NCBI RefSeq assembly: GCF_019303495.1
Contig: NZ_JAEVFI010000006.1
Span: 46,651-110,650, forward strand
Length of the DNA stretch: 64,000 bases
Source: Streptomyces sp. JJ66
GTDB taxonomy: Bacteria; Actinomycetota; Actinomycetes; Streptomycetales; Streptomycetaceae
Reading direction: 5' to 3'
The notes under the pieces are model-generated. The model ran no database searches, was not told where the DNA came from, and saw nothing but the letters and a program-made list of their open reading frames with translations. Position 1 is the first letter of the stretch. Each line of letters begins with the position of its first letter. Shown here in pieces: positions 46,022-58,383 of the stretch. A program made the position numbers and the translations under genes.

Positions 46022-47137
46022 ATGCACGTCGCGCACCTGTCGCTCGCCGACTTCCGCTCCTACCCCCGGGCCGAGGTGTCGCTCGGCCCGGGGGTGACGG
46101 CGTTTGTCGGCCCGAACGGCCAGGGCAAGACGAACCTGGTCGAGGCCGTCGGCTATCTGGCCACGCTCGGCAGCCACCGGGTCGCCTCGGACGCGCCGCT
46201 GGTGCGGATGGGCGCCGAGCGGGCCGTGGTCCGGGCGGCCGTGGTGCAGGGTGAGCGGCAGCAGCTGATCGAACTGGAGATCAACCCTGGCCGCGCGAAT
46301 CGCGCCCGGATCAACCGCTCGTCCCAGGTGCGTCCGCGTGATGTGCTCGGCGTCCTGCGCACGGTGTTGTTCGCCCCGGAGGACCTGGCCCTGGTCAAGG
46401 GCGACCCGGGCGAACGGCGGCGTTTCCTGGACGAGTTGGTCACCGCGCGCGTCCCGCGGCTGGCCGGTGTGCGGTCGGACTACGAGCGGGTGCTCAAGCA
46501 GCGCAACACCCTGCTGAAGACGGCGGCCATGGCCCGGCGGCACGGGGGACGCCAGCTGGACCTGTCCACACTGGACGTATGGGATCAGCATCTGGCCCGT
46601 ACCGGCGCCGAGTTGCTGGCCCAGCGGTACGCGCTCGTCACCGATCTGGAGCCGATCGCCGACAAGGCGTACGAGCAGTTGGCCCCCGGTGGCGGCCCGT
46701 TGGGGCTGGAGTACCGCTGCCCGGTCAGCGGTGACTCGCGGGAGGAGCTGTACGAGCAGCTGCTTGCCGCGCTCGGGGAGGCGCGGCGTCAGGAGATCGA
46801 ACGCGGCGTCACCTTGGTGGGGCCGCACCGGGACGACCTGCTGCTGAGGCTGGGCCGTATGCCAGCCAAGGGGTACGCGAGCCATGGCGAGTCGTGGTCG
46901 TACGCGCTGGCGCTGCGGCTGGCCTCCTACGAGATGCTGCGTGCTGAGGGCAATGAGCCGGTGCTGGTACTGGACGATGTCTTCGCCGAACTGGACGTGC
47001 GGCGCCGCGAACGGCTCGCGGAGCTAGTGGCGTCGGCTGAGCAGGTGCTGGTGACGGCGGCGGTGGAGGACGACGTACCGGCCGCCCTCTCCGGCGTGCG
47101 GTTCACGGTGGCGGAGGGAGAGGTGACCCCGGCATGA
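46022..47137 (+). CDS. recF: DNA replication/repair protein RecF
   Basis: A 371-residue ABC/SMC-like ATPase that helps RecA load at gaps. Walker A is G-P-N-G-Q-G-K-T at 30-37. The ABC signature region is [10 protein letters not shown], and Walker B is [15 protein letters not shown] 46022 is used although its ribosome binding site is weak; the open frame continues through gnd in another frame. It overlaps the DUF721 gene by four bases. Confidence 0.94.
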   Translation: MHVAHLSLADFRSYPRAEVSLGPGVTAFVGPNGQGKTNLVEAVGYLATLGSHRVASDAPLVRMGAERAVVRAAVVQGERQQLIELEINPGRANRARINRSSQVRPRDVLGVLRTVLFAPEDLALVKGDPGERRRFLDELVTARVPRLAGVRSDYERVLKQRNTLLKTAAMARRHGGRQLDLSTLDVWDQHLARTGAELLAQRYALVTDLEPIADKAYEQLAPGGGPLGLEYRCPVSGDSREELYEQLLAALGEARRQEIERGVTLVGPHRDDLLLRLGRMPAKGYASHGESWSYALALRLASYEMLRAEGNEPVLVLDDVFAELDVRRRERLAELVASAEQVLVTAAVEDDVPAALSGVRFTVAEGEVTPA

Positions 47138-47655
47138 CTGACGACGCGAACCCTGCGCACACCGACGGACCGGGCCCGGAGGCCCCCCAGCCCTCGGGAG
47201 TGGACCTGGCCCGGGTAGCGCTGCGGGCAGCGAAGGAACAGGCCCGCGCCCGGGGCGAAGCCACCCGGCAACAGCAGCAGGCCCGGCGCGGTGGCCTGCG
47301 CTCGGGTGCGCGGCGCGGCGGCCGTGACCCGCTGCCGCTGGGTGCGGCACTGGAGCGGCTGAAGGCGGAACGTGGCTGGGAGATGCCGATGGCGGTCGGC
47401 GGTGTGATGGGGCGCTGGGCACACATCGTGGGAGAGAAGAACGCCGAGCACTGCCATCCGGAACGGTACGACGAGGACACGCGGGTGCTGACGGTTCGGT
47501 GCGACTCCACGGCCTGGGCGACCGAGCTGCGGCGGCTGGCGCCCCAGCTGGTGCGCCGCCTCAACGACGACGTAGGCCAGGGCGCGGTCGTCCTCATCAA
47601 GGTGCTGGGTCCTGGCGGCCCCACCTCCCGCTACGGCCCTCTCCGCGCCCGTTGA
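47134..47655 (+). CDS. DUF721 / DciA-like protein
   Basis: A 173-residue protein. Residues 1-75 are basic and disordered. Residues 76-173 form the DciA fold ([29 protein letters not shown]). DciA proteins are helicase operators that help load DnaB in bacteria lacking DnaC/DnaI, which agrees with its place in the recF-gyrB cluster. It starts inside the recF stop (ATGA). Confidence 0.9.
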   Translation: MTDDANPAHTDGPGPEAPQPSGVDLARVALRAAKEQARARGEATRQQQQARRGGLRSGARRGGRDPLPLGAALERLKAERGWEMPMAVGGVMGRWAHIVGEKNAEHCHPERYDEDTRVLTVRCDSTAWATELRRLAPQLVRRLNDDVGQGAVVLIKVLGPGGPTSRYGPLRAR

Positions 47656-47657
47656 CC

Positions 47658-47671
47658 GTTTCACGTGAAAC
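47658..47671. other. parS site (ParB binding)
   Basis: GTTTCACGTGAAAC, exact 14-mer, two bases after the stop of the DUF721 gene. Confidence 0.93.
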
Positions 47672-47734
47672 AAGGGCCGTATCAAACGGACCCCCGACCC
47701 GGCCGGTCGGCTGGACGACGCCACCCCGCCCGGG

Positions 47735-47764
47735 TGCCTCGTGTTTCACGTGAAACACGAGGCA
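47735..47764 (+). terminator. 30-bp perfect palindrome with central parS; possible terminator
   Basis: Perfect 15-base arms centre on the parS at 47743-47756. It lies 80 bases after the recF-DUF721 unit and before gyrB. Confidence 0.55.
47743..47756. other. parS site (ParB binding)
   Basis: GTTTCACGTGAAAC, exact 14-mer, 85 bases from the preceding copy; the only closely spaced pair in the window. Confidence 0.93.
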
Positions 47765-47938
47765 AGGAAAGTGACCCCGGTCACGGTGGTGAGGCGTTGA
47801 CAGGGTGAAGCGCTGAGCGCCCCCGTGAGCCCTCTAAGCCCCCAGGGCGCATATGGGGAGTCGGGAGCGGCTCTCGCAGGGCGGCACATGGGGACTCAGG
47901 CGCCAGCAAACCCCCATTCATGTCGGAGCTACCGGTAG

Positions 47939-50161
<2,223 letters not shown>

Positions 50162-50204
50162 GTCGGCCCCGATCGCCGCCGTCAGAAAGGGATTGTGAAC
50201 AGCA

Positions 50205-52871
<2,667 letters not shown>

Positions 52872-52874
52872 GGC

Positions 52875-53546
52875 GTGAGCGGGACCTCGGGCGGTGCGGG
52901 CGGAGCAGGCCGCACGGAGCAGGGCTCGGTGCCCGGCGACAGCCCTTCCGCGGGACGGCCCGGACACCAGGGCCAGCCGGGCAGCGGCGGTACGACGATG
53001 ACGTCGTCCGCGCAGCCGGTGGAGCAGCCACACCATCCGCCGCAGGCGTACCCGGCACCGGGCGCCTCCGGCGGCCACGGCCCCGGCGCCCAGCGCTCCG
53101 GGCACGAGCCGGAGCCGGGCGCGGACGCCGAAAGCGCCACGCGCATGCCCCGCACTGGCGCGCGCACCGTGCCGCGCACCCGCAAGGCACGGCTGCGCGT
53201 CGCCAAGGCCGACCCGTGGTCGGTGATGAAGGTCAGCTTCCTGCTGTCCATCGCCCTGGGCATCTGCACGATCGTGGCGGTGGCCGTGCTGTGGATGGTG
53301 ATGGACGCCATGGGCGTGTTCAGCACCATCGGCGACACCATCTCCGATGCGACGGCCTCCCCCGACGGCGGCGGCTTCGACCTGGAGTCGGTGCTCTCGC
53401 TGCCCCGCGTGCTGCTGTTCACCTCGGTCATCGCCGCGATCGACGTCGTCCTGGCCACCGCGCTCGCCACCCTGGGAGCGTTCATCTACAACCTCTCCGC
53501 CGGTTTCGTCGGCGGCGTCGAGCTGACCCTGGCGGAGGACGAGTAA
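52875..53546 (+). CDS. DUF3566 membrane protein
   Basis: A 223-residue protein. The first ~115 residues are Pro/Gly/Ser-rich. The core has W-S-V-M-K-V-S-F-L-L-S-I-A-L-G and a second helix near 190-210, with the R-K-A-R-L-R-V-A-K-A-D-P lead-in typical of DUF3566. It starts three bases after gyrA (GTG) and is likely in its operon. The same gene follows gyrA in mycobacteria; function is unknown, with envelope or division suggested by linkage. Confidence 0.85.
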   Translation: MSGTSGGAGGAGRTEQGSVPGDSPSAGRPGHQGQPGSGGTTMTSSAQPVEQPHHPPQAYPAPGASGGHGPGAQRSGHEPEPGADAESATRMPRTGARTVPRTRKARLRVAKADPWSVMKVSFLLSIALGICTIVAVAVLWMVMDAMGVFSTIGDTISDATASPDGGGFDLESVLSLPRVLLFTSVIAAIDVVLATALATLGAFIYNLSAGFVGGVELTLAEDE

Positions 53547-53616
53547 CCCCTGGCCGGGGCGGTAAGGAACCGATTTTGGGCCTGCGCCGAAGTGCGCTAA
53601 TCTTTCGGTGCAGCGC

Positions 53617-53693
53617 GGGGCTATAGCTCAGACGGTTAGAGCGCTTCCCTGATAAGGAAGAGGCCACAGGTTCAAGTCCTGTTAGCCCCACCA
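53617..53693 (+). tRNA. tRNA-Ile (anticodon GAU), AICE integration site
   Basis: A complete cloverleaf: acceptor arms GGGGCTA and TAGCCCC pair fully, anticodon stem CTTCC/GGAAG holds loop CTGATAA (GAT), and the T-arm is ACAGG-TTCAAGT-CCTGT. The discriminator is A53690, with CCA encoded at 53691-53693. An integrase gene starts on the other side, so the element's left attachment site should be in the 3' half of this tRNA; the exact core cannot be set without the right end. Confidence 0.97.
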
Positions 53694-53698
53694 GCACA

Positions 53699-53730
53699 AA
53701 CGCCCCAGACCGATCAAGGTCTGGGGCGTT
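53699..53730. terminator. terminator after tRNA-Ile and integrase
   Basis: Perfect 13-base arms (53699-53711, 53718-53730) around a 6-base loop lie between the tRNA and the converging integrase gene. Confidence 0.85.
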
Positions 53731-53750
53731 CTGCGTGTCTATCTGCGTGA

Positions 53751-54917
53751 CTACCGATCGGGATCGGATCGGAAGATCGCGTCCATCGCCGTGGCACCGG
53801 TCTGGATCACCGGCCGGATTTGCTTTCGGTAGACCAGCTCCGTGACTGCCGTACCGGAGTGTCCGACCAGCCGGGAAATCTCTTCCAGCGGCACCCCGCT
53901 GTCAGAGAGAAGTGACACGAAGCTGTGTCGGAGCTCCCTCGGTGTCCACTCCGCTGCGGTCACCCCCGGGGCCGCCTTGATAGCGCGGCGGAAGTCCCGC
54001 CGGACATGTGAGGGATCGAGGGGGGTGCCCACGCTGGACGAGAAGACCAGGCCGTGTTCCTTCCAGCCCTTACCGGCCGCGCGCCTGTCTGCGTCTTGCT
54101 GGGTGTGCTGAGCGCGAAGCGCGTCGATGCACCGTCCAGGGAGCGCGAGCGTCCGGCGGGACTTCCGCGTCTTGGTGTCGCCACCGCTTCGGACCGAGCG
54201 CCACACGGCGATGTGTGATGGCACGGCTGGTGAGGCGTCGGGCTTTCCCGTCAGGTCCACGTGATCCCAGGTGAGCGCCCGCAGCTCCTCGGTACGTGCC
54301 CCGGTGAGCAGCGAGACCACGATGTATGCGCCCATCCGCGACTCTTCGGCGGTCGCCAGCACAGATTCGGCTTGCACGAGCGTCAGGGACTTGGACGGTC
54401 GGCCCGGAAGGCCATTCGGGACCGAGCACAGTTCCACGACGTTCCGCTTCACCTTGTCCCGTGCCATTGCCCGTCGCACCGAGCGGTTCAGGATGGAATG
54501 CAGCTTCAGCAGGGTGCTGCGAGCCAGCGCCTTGCCCTTCGCCGCGAGCCACCGGTCAACGTGCTCGGCGCTCAGGTCCCGCAGCTTCCTGCCGCCCAGC
54601 GGCGGAATCACGTGCACCCGGCTCAGGATGGTGCAGTTCTTCACGGTTTCCTCGTCCCGACCGGCGAGACCATGCGCCAACCAGTCCTCCACCGCTTCCT
54701 TCACGGTGTAGTCGGATGGGGCGATGGCAAGGCCGTCGTCGTAGTCACGCAGCACTTCCTTGAGCTTGGCCTTCGCCTCGGTCTTGGTCTTGCCGCTGCC
54801 CCGCTTGGTGATCCGCTTGCCGTTGCCGTCGTAGCCCAGACTCGCCGTGGCGATCCAGCGTTGACGGGGTTCGTTCCAGTGGAGTCCGCCGTCTCCCCTG
54901 CTGCGTCGCTTGGTCAC
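53751..54917 (-). CDS. int: site-specific tyrosine integrase
   Basis: A 388-residue phage-type integrase. The N-terminal arm-binding domain (residues 10-60) has basic K-R-I-T-K-R-G-S-G-K-T-K motifs, followed by a SAM-like core-binding domain (about 70-165). The catalytic residues visible are R208 (T-G-A-R-T-E-E-L), R330 and H331 (E-L-R-H-S-F), H353 (G-H-S-G) and nucleophile Y363. The start GTG 54917 overlaps xis by four bases. It directs integration into the adjacent tRNA-Ile. Confidence 0.95.
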   Translation of the reverse strand: MTKRRSRGDGGLHWNEPRQRWIATASLGYDGNGKRITKRGSGKTKTEAKAKLKEVLRDYDDGLAIAPSDYTVKEAVEDWLAHGLAGRDEETVKNCTILSRVHVIPPLGGRKLRDLSAEHVDRWLAAKGKALARSTLLKLHSILNRSVRRAMARDKVKRNVVELCSVPNGLPGRPSKSLTLVQAESVLATAEESRMGAYIVVSLLTGARTEELRALTWDHVDLTGKPDASPAVPSHIAVWRSVRSGGDTKTRKSRRTLALPGRCIDALRAQHTQQDADRRAAGKGWKEHGLVFSSSVGTPLDPSHVRRDFRRAIKAAPGVTAAEWTPRELRHSFVSLLSDSGVPLEEISRLVGHSGTAVTELVYRKQIRPVIQTGATAMDAIFRSDPDR

Positions 54918-55132
54918 TCGGTCTCTCCTGCCTCGCGCTCCAGAAGCGTGATGTAGTCGTTGATGGCGGTGGCGGGGATGCGTCGGGCGGCTCCCTGCTT
55001 GACGGTGCGCAGGCGCCGGGTGCGAATCTGTTCGTAGATGACGCTGCGGCTGAGCCTGAGCAGCACGGCGGCCTCCGTGATGCGGTAGAGCACGGGGGCG
55101 GTGAGGTCTGGTTCGGGAACGAGGATGCTCAC
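54914..55132 (-). CDS. xis: excisionase (helix-turn-helix, MerR-like)
   Basis: A 72-residue DNA-binding protein of the AICE Xis type: L-Y-R-I-T-E-A-A-V-L-L-R-L-S-R-S-V-I-Y is a winged-helix recognition segment, and R-R-I-P-A-T-A-I-N-D-Y-I completes it. It is coupled to int by GTGA overlap. GTG 55132 follows GGGAG. Confidence 0.9.
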   Translation of the reverse strand: MSILVPEPDLTAPVLYRITEAAVLLRLSRSVIYEQIRTRRLRTVKQGAARRIPATAINDYITLLEREAGETE

Positions 55133-55211
55133 GTGGTCTCCCAGTGACAGGCATGCGTGGCGTGGCGGCGGTCTCGCGCGCGAGCCATGCGAGGCTGAGG
55201 TGACATTGCTG

Positions 55212-55278
55212 TGAGTCGTGACTCATCGCGACTCACGGCGGCGTGGCGGGGTGTTGAGTCGCGATGAGTCACGACTCA
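55212..55278. repeat. 24-bp perfect inverted repeat, operator/terminator candidate
   Basis: Arms 55212-55235 and 55255-55278 are exact reverse complements around a 19-base GC-rich loop. Each arm contains TGAGTCG and CGACTCA-like units, so four half-sites are present. It begins three bases past the helicase stop and lies 80 bases before xis. Confidence 0.75.
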
Positions 55279-55280
55279 GG

Positions 55281-56672
55281 TCACTGTGGTTCAGGCCCGT
55301 TGAGGGTGATGCCGTTGTAGGTGGCGACTTGTCGGCCGTAGGCATCGCGGGGTCGGGTGCGGTGGAGCTGGGGGACGACGGAGAGCAGGTTGCGGCCGAA
55401 CATCTGCTTGGTGCCGACGGCGCGGACGCCGTTGTCCTCGGCCCATTCGCGCCAGACGGCCCACAGGGTGTCTACCGGGATGCTGCATGTGGGGCCGGTG
55501 GTGCAGCGTTCACGGACGAACGCGGAGGTGGGTGAGGCGGTGTCCTGCATGGTGATCACGGCTTCACGGCTGGAGGCGGGTTCGGTGATGCGGCCTGCGG
55601 TTTCCAGCCGGGCGAGTCCGTCCAGTGCCCAGTTGAGGATGCCGGGCATCTCGGCTGCCAGCTTCTCTGTCAGGGAGGTGTCTTCCTTGCCGAGCCAGCT
55701 CACGGTCATGTTGAGCACGACGAACCGGCGCGCGATCACTCCTGAGGAGTCCCCGAAGTGGGGCAGCTCGTTGGTGAGGATCATCAACCGCGTGGGCAGC
55801 CGTCCGGTCCACGGATCGAGGTACTTGCGGTCGATGTCGATGGTGTCTTCGCCGGAGATCGTCAGCAGACGTTCTACGACCTGTCCGCCGTCTTTGCCCG
55901 ACAGGCGGGCGTCGGAGATCACCGCGAGGGGCTTGCCCACCAGGGTGGACAGTCCGAAGTTGGTGCCGAGCCCGGCCAGGGTAGGTCCGGCGAGGTTCTC
56001 CTTGCCCACCAGCTCTTTCAGGACGCGGGCGATGGTGCCCTTGCCCGAGCGGGACGGCCCCTTGATCAGCAGAATCTTCTGCTGATCGGTGCGGCCGGAC
56101 AGGACGTAGCCGAACCATTCCTGCAACGCGGCGATGGCTTCCTCATCCTGGGGCCAAAGCTGGCGCAGAAACCCCTCCCACGCGGGGGCGGTGGCCGCCG
56201 GGTCGTAGTCGAACGGCACGGAGACCAGGTTGAAGAACCCCGGGGTGTGGGAGATCAGTTGCCGGTCCCGGATGCGTAGCAGGCCGTTGCGGCAGGCCAC
56301 GATCGGCCCGGCGTCCGGCTTCGCCTTGTCGCCGTCGATCCAGGCGGGGGCGTCGGTGTCGGTCGGCAGCAAGGTGATCGCGGCCAGGGCGTCAAGCAGG
56401 TTGCTGAGCTTGGTCTTGGTCGGTGCCCACGGCCGGGCCTCGGGCTCGCCCTTGTTGTTGACTCCGTAGTACACGGCGTGTTCCAGGCGGCGGTACAGGC
56501 CAGCGCGGACCTGCTGTTCGTCCAGCTCGCGCCAGTGGGAGCGGTGCCAGCGCATCCATGATGAGCGCCAGCGGCGGAAGACGAGCCGTCCGTCATCCTC
56601 GTGCCAGTCCGGCAGCAGACATCGGGCCACGGCCAGCGGGTTGGACGGCGGGGGCAGTTCCTCACCCGTCAC
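55281..56672 (-). CDS. P4-type primase/helicase (replication module, helicase part)
   Basis: A 463-residue protein of the phage/plasmid primase (D5-like, superfamily 3 helicase) type. The helicase has Walker A G-P-S-R-S-G-K-G-T, then L-A-V-I-S-D-A-R-L, T-R-L-M-I-L-T-N-E-L-P and sensor residues. The N-terminal 150 residues contain the linker seen in D5-N proteins. With the separate prim-pol gene upstream it forms a split RepPP-type initiator, an AICE replication class reported earlier. GTG 56672 overlaps the small zinc gene by four bases. Confidence 0.87.
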   Translation of the reverse strand: MTGEELPPPSNPLAVARCLLPDWHEDDGRLVFRRWRSSWMRWHRSHWRELDEQQVRAGLYRRLEHAVYYGVNNKGEPEARPWAPTKTKLSNLLDALAAITLLPTDTDAPAWIDGDKAKPDAGPIVACRNGLLRIRDRQLISHTPGFFNLVSVPFDYDPAATAPAWEGFLRQLWPQDEEAIAALQEWFGYVLSGRTDQQKILLIKGPSRSGKGTIARVLKELVGKENLAGPTLAGLGTNFGLSTLVGKPLAVISDARLSGKDGGQVVERLLTISGEDTIDIDRKYLDPWTGRLPTRLMILTNELPHFGDSSGVIARRFVVLNMTVSWLGKEDTSLTEKLAAEMPGILNWALDGLARLETAGRITEPASSREAVITMQDTASPTSAFVRERCTTGPTCSIPVDTLWAVWREWAEDNGVRAVGTKQMFGRNLLSVVPQLHRTRPRDAYGRQVATYNGITLNGPEPQ

Positions 56673-57022
56673 GCGGCGGCCCCCCTTGCGGGTGCTGCCC
56701 GCAGTGGGCACACCTCCCGGTGGGCGGCGTGGTCTGCGGCCAGTGCGAGGACGCGGGCGCGTCCGGCGGCGTGTTCCTGCCGCCCGCACCGGCACCATGA
56801 GACGGCCGTGGGTGTGGCGTCGCGTCCGGGCGCGGTGATCCGCAGCCAGGCGACCGGGTAGCGGCCGTCGCCGGGGTGCGGGTCAGGGCGAAGAGCTGAG
56901 GGGACGGCCTTGCGGCCGACGGTCTTTCGGGCGCCTACGGCTGGTGCGGGCTCGGCCGCTTGGGCGGTGTGCGGCTGGTTGGGGGTGGTGGTGTGGCTCT
57001 TAGTGGGGGCGGGAGGGGTCAT
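56669..57022 (-). CDS. small zinc-finger-like protein
   Basis: A 117-residue protein, Pro/Ala-rich at both ends, with C-R-C-G-R-Q-E-H, and later H-A-A-H-R-E-V-C-P-L. The spacing suggests one zinc site. It is coupled to both neighbours (ATGA or GTGA overlaps), so it is translated with the split replication proteins. Function is unknown; a partner or adaptor of the primase is possible. Confidence 0.72.
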   Translation of the reverse strand: MTPPAPTKSHTTTPNQPHTAQAAEPAPAVGARKTVGRKAVPSALRPDPHPGDGRYPVAWLRITAPGRDATPTAVSWCRCGRQEHAAGRARVLALAADHAAHREVCPLRAAPARGAAA

Positions 57023-57927
57023 GCTGCCCTCCCGTGCGGGTTGTGGGTGATGGACCAGTTCAGGGCGCGGGTGATCACATCGGCGTAGTAGCGGGGGGAT
57101 TCTTCGCCCACGGCCACCGCCGCCCCACTAAGAGCGTTCTCCACCTCGGTGCGGGTGAGGTCGCCGGACGCGACTAGCCGGCCGAGTGCGCGGGCGGCTC
57201 GCAGAAGTCGCGCGTTGCGGGTGCCTTCCGGGGCGGTGGCCACGTTGTGGGTTTCGTTGCGCAGTGCGGCGGCGGCGTAGGCGGGCATGTTGTCCCGCAC
57301 GGCCGGTGTGCCCACGACGGTGCGCGGCGGGGGCGGCGGGGTGAGGGCATCCAGCAGCCACCGGGGCAGGGGCGCGGGCGGGGCGTGGTCGGTGACCTCG
57401 TAGGTGCCGTGTGGGGTGGTGCTGCCGGGGGCGACGACGTAGCCGCCCCAGGCGCGGGTGTCGATCAGGGGCGCGAGTTTGCCTGCGGTGTTGCCCAGCC
57501 GGACCCCGGCCGGGGCGGTGAAGTACAGGTGTGTTCCGCCGCTGGCGGTCCGGATACGGCGGGTTTGGGGGGTGGGCTGTCCGGCGCGCTCGCAGAGTGC
57601 CGTAAAGGCCGTCACGCCGCACGGCGTGTCCGTTGAGTCTGTGGGCTTGGGCTTGTCGAGGTCGATGACGACCAAGCGGGCGGGGCCGGTGGCAAGGCCG
57701 ATGTTGAACGGGCGCAGTGTCCAGGCGGTGTGGATGCGGTGGGGGTCGGTGCTGGCGCGCTGTTCCCACTTGGCGTGGCCGTGGGCGCATTCGCCGGTGC
57801 CCGGGCAGGCGTGCTCGGCGTGCAGGACCGGGCGCTTACTGCCCGGCCACAGCGGGAAGACGGGCCAGCCACGTTCGGCGGCGTCCAGTGCGGCGCGCAG
57901 CAGCGCGGGGCGGGGGTCATGGGGCAT
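57019..57927 (-). CDS. primase-polymerase (prim-pol) domain protein, replication module
   Basis: A 302-residue protein with a bifunctional DNA primase/polymerase domain (residues 1-200). It shows G-W-P-V-F-P-L-W-P-G-S-K-R-P, N-I-G-L-A-T-G, the catalytic acidic motif V-V-I-D-L-D, T-A-S-G-G-T-H-L-Y-F and G-G-Y-V-V-A-P-G-S. C-terminal helices resemble PriCT regions. ATG 57927 has AGGAG upstream. It starts a coupled three-gene replication unit with the zinc protein and helicase. Confidence 0.9.
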   Translation of the reverse strand: MPHDPRPALLRAALDAAERGWPVFPLWPGSKRPVLHAEHACPGTGECAHGHAKWEQRASTDPHRIHTAWTLRPFNIGLATGPARLVVIDLDKPKPTDSTDTPCGVTAFTALCERAGQPTPQTRRIRTASGGTHLYFTAPAGVRLGNTAGKLAPLIDTRAWGGYVVAPGSTTPHGTYEVTDHAPPAPLPRWLLDALTPPPPPRTVVGTPAVRDNMPAYAAAALRNETHNVATAPEGTRNARLLRAARALGRLVASGDLTRTEVENALSGAAVAVGEESPRYYADVITRALNWSITHNPHGRAA

Positions 57928-57966
57928 GCTGGGGTTCTCCTGTCCTGGTTGAGGGATAGGTGTGGT

Positions 57967-58004
57967 GGGGCGGCCCGGGGCTTTGGCGAGACGCGGGCCG
58001 CCCC
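57967..58004 (-). terminator. terminator after the Cys-rich gene
   Basis: Perfect 11-base arms (57967-57977, 57994-58004) with a 16-base loop, nine bases past the Cys-rich protein stop. Confidence 0.75.
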
Positions 58005-58012
58005 GTGCTGTG

Positions 58013-58189
58013 TCAGGCGGGGTAGTCGCCGCAGTCGCAGTCCTCGGGGGGCTGGTAGCACCAGGGGCAGCGGGGGCAGCCGCAGCCGCAGGGGTGCCAG
58101 AGGCCGACGCAGTAGCAGATGCAGTGGCCCTCACCGCAGGCCATGTCGTCCTCGTGGTGGGGTTTGACGGTGTAGCGGCGTTTGCTCAT
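58013..58189 (-). CDS. 58-residue cysteine-rich protein
   Basis: Reads M-S-K-R-R-Y-T-V-K-P and then a cysteine-dense part with 11 cysteines (positions 18, 23, 25, 27, 34, 36, 38, 41, 44, 51, 53), several as C-x-C, plus four histidines, and ends D-Y-P-A. ATG 58189 is preceded by AGGAG. It stands alone between two terminators, so it is probably its own unit. The pattern suggests metal binding (zinc or iron-sulfur) or a metallothionein-like role; I recognise no family, though similar small Cys-rich genes exist in Streptomyces elements. Confidence 0.75.
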   Translation of the reverse strand: MSKRRYTVKPHHEDDMACGEGHCICYCVGLWHPCGCGCPRCPWCYQPPEDCDCGDYPA

Positions 58190-58337
58190 GCCGGGCTCCT
58201 GTCACTGAGGGTGAAGGGAGGGAGGTAGGGGTCATCTGCGGCACCCGGGTTTCCGGGGGTCCGCAGGGGGTGGTGTGGGCGCCTCCCTGCCTCCCTGAGG
58301 CGTTGATCTGTGCTGATCAGTGGGGTTTTGGGGGTGT

Positions 58338-58371
58338 GGGGAGGTGGTTGGGGAGAACTCCCCGCCTCCCC
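58338..58371 (-). terminator. terminator after traB
   Basis: Two stacked stems, GGGGAGG/CCTCCCC and GGGGAG/CTCCCC, with a small internal bulge and a 2-base loop, 12 bases past the TraB stop. Confidence 0.6.
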
Positions 58372-58383
58372 AACCGCTTCCCT

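Noticed and set aside
46564..46572. DnaA-box-like CTGTCCACA within recF
   Set aside because: A single 8/9 site inside coding DNA with no companions.
47797..47802. TTGACA as a gyrB -35 box
   Set aside because: No A/T-rich -10 lies at the right distance and it is over 230 bases from the start.
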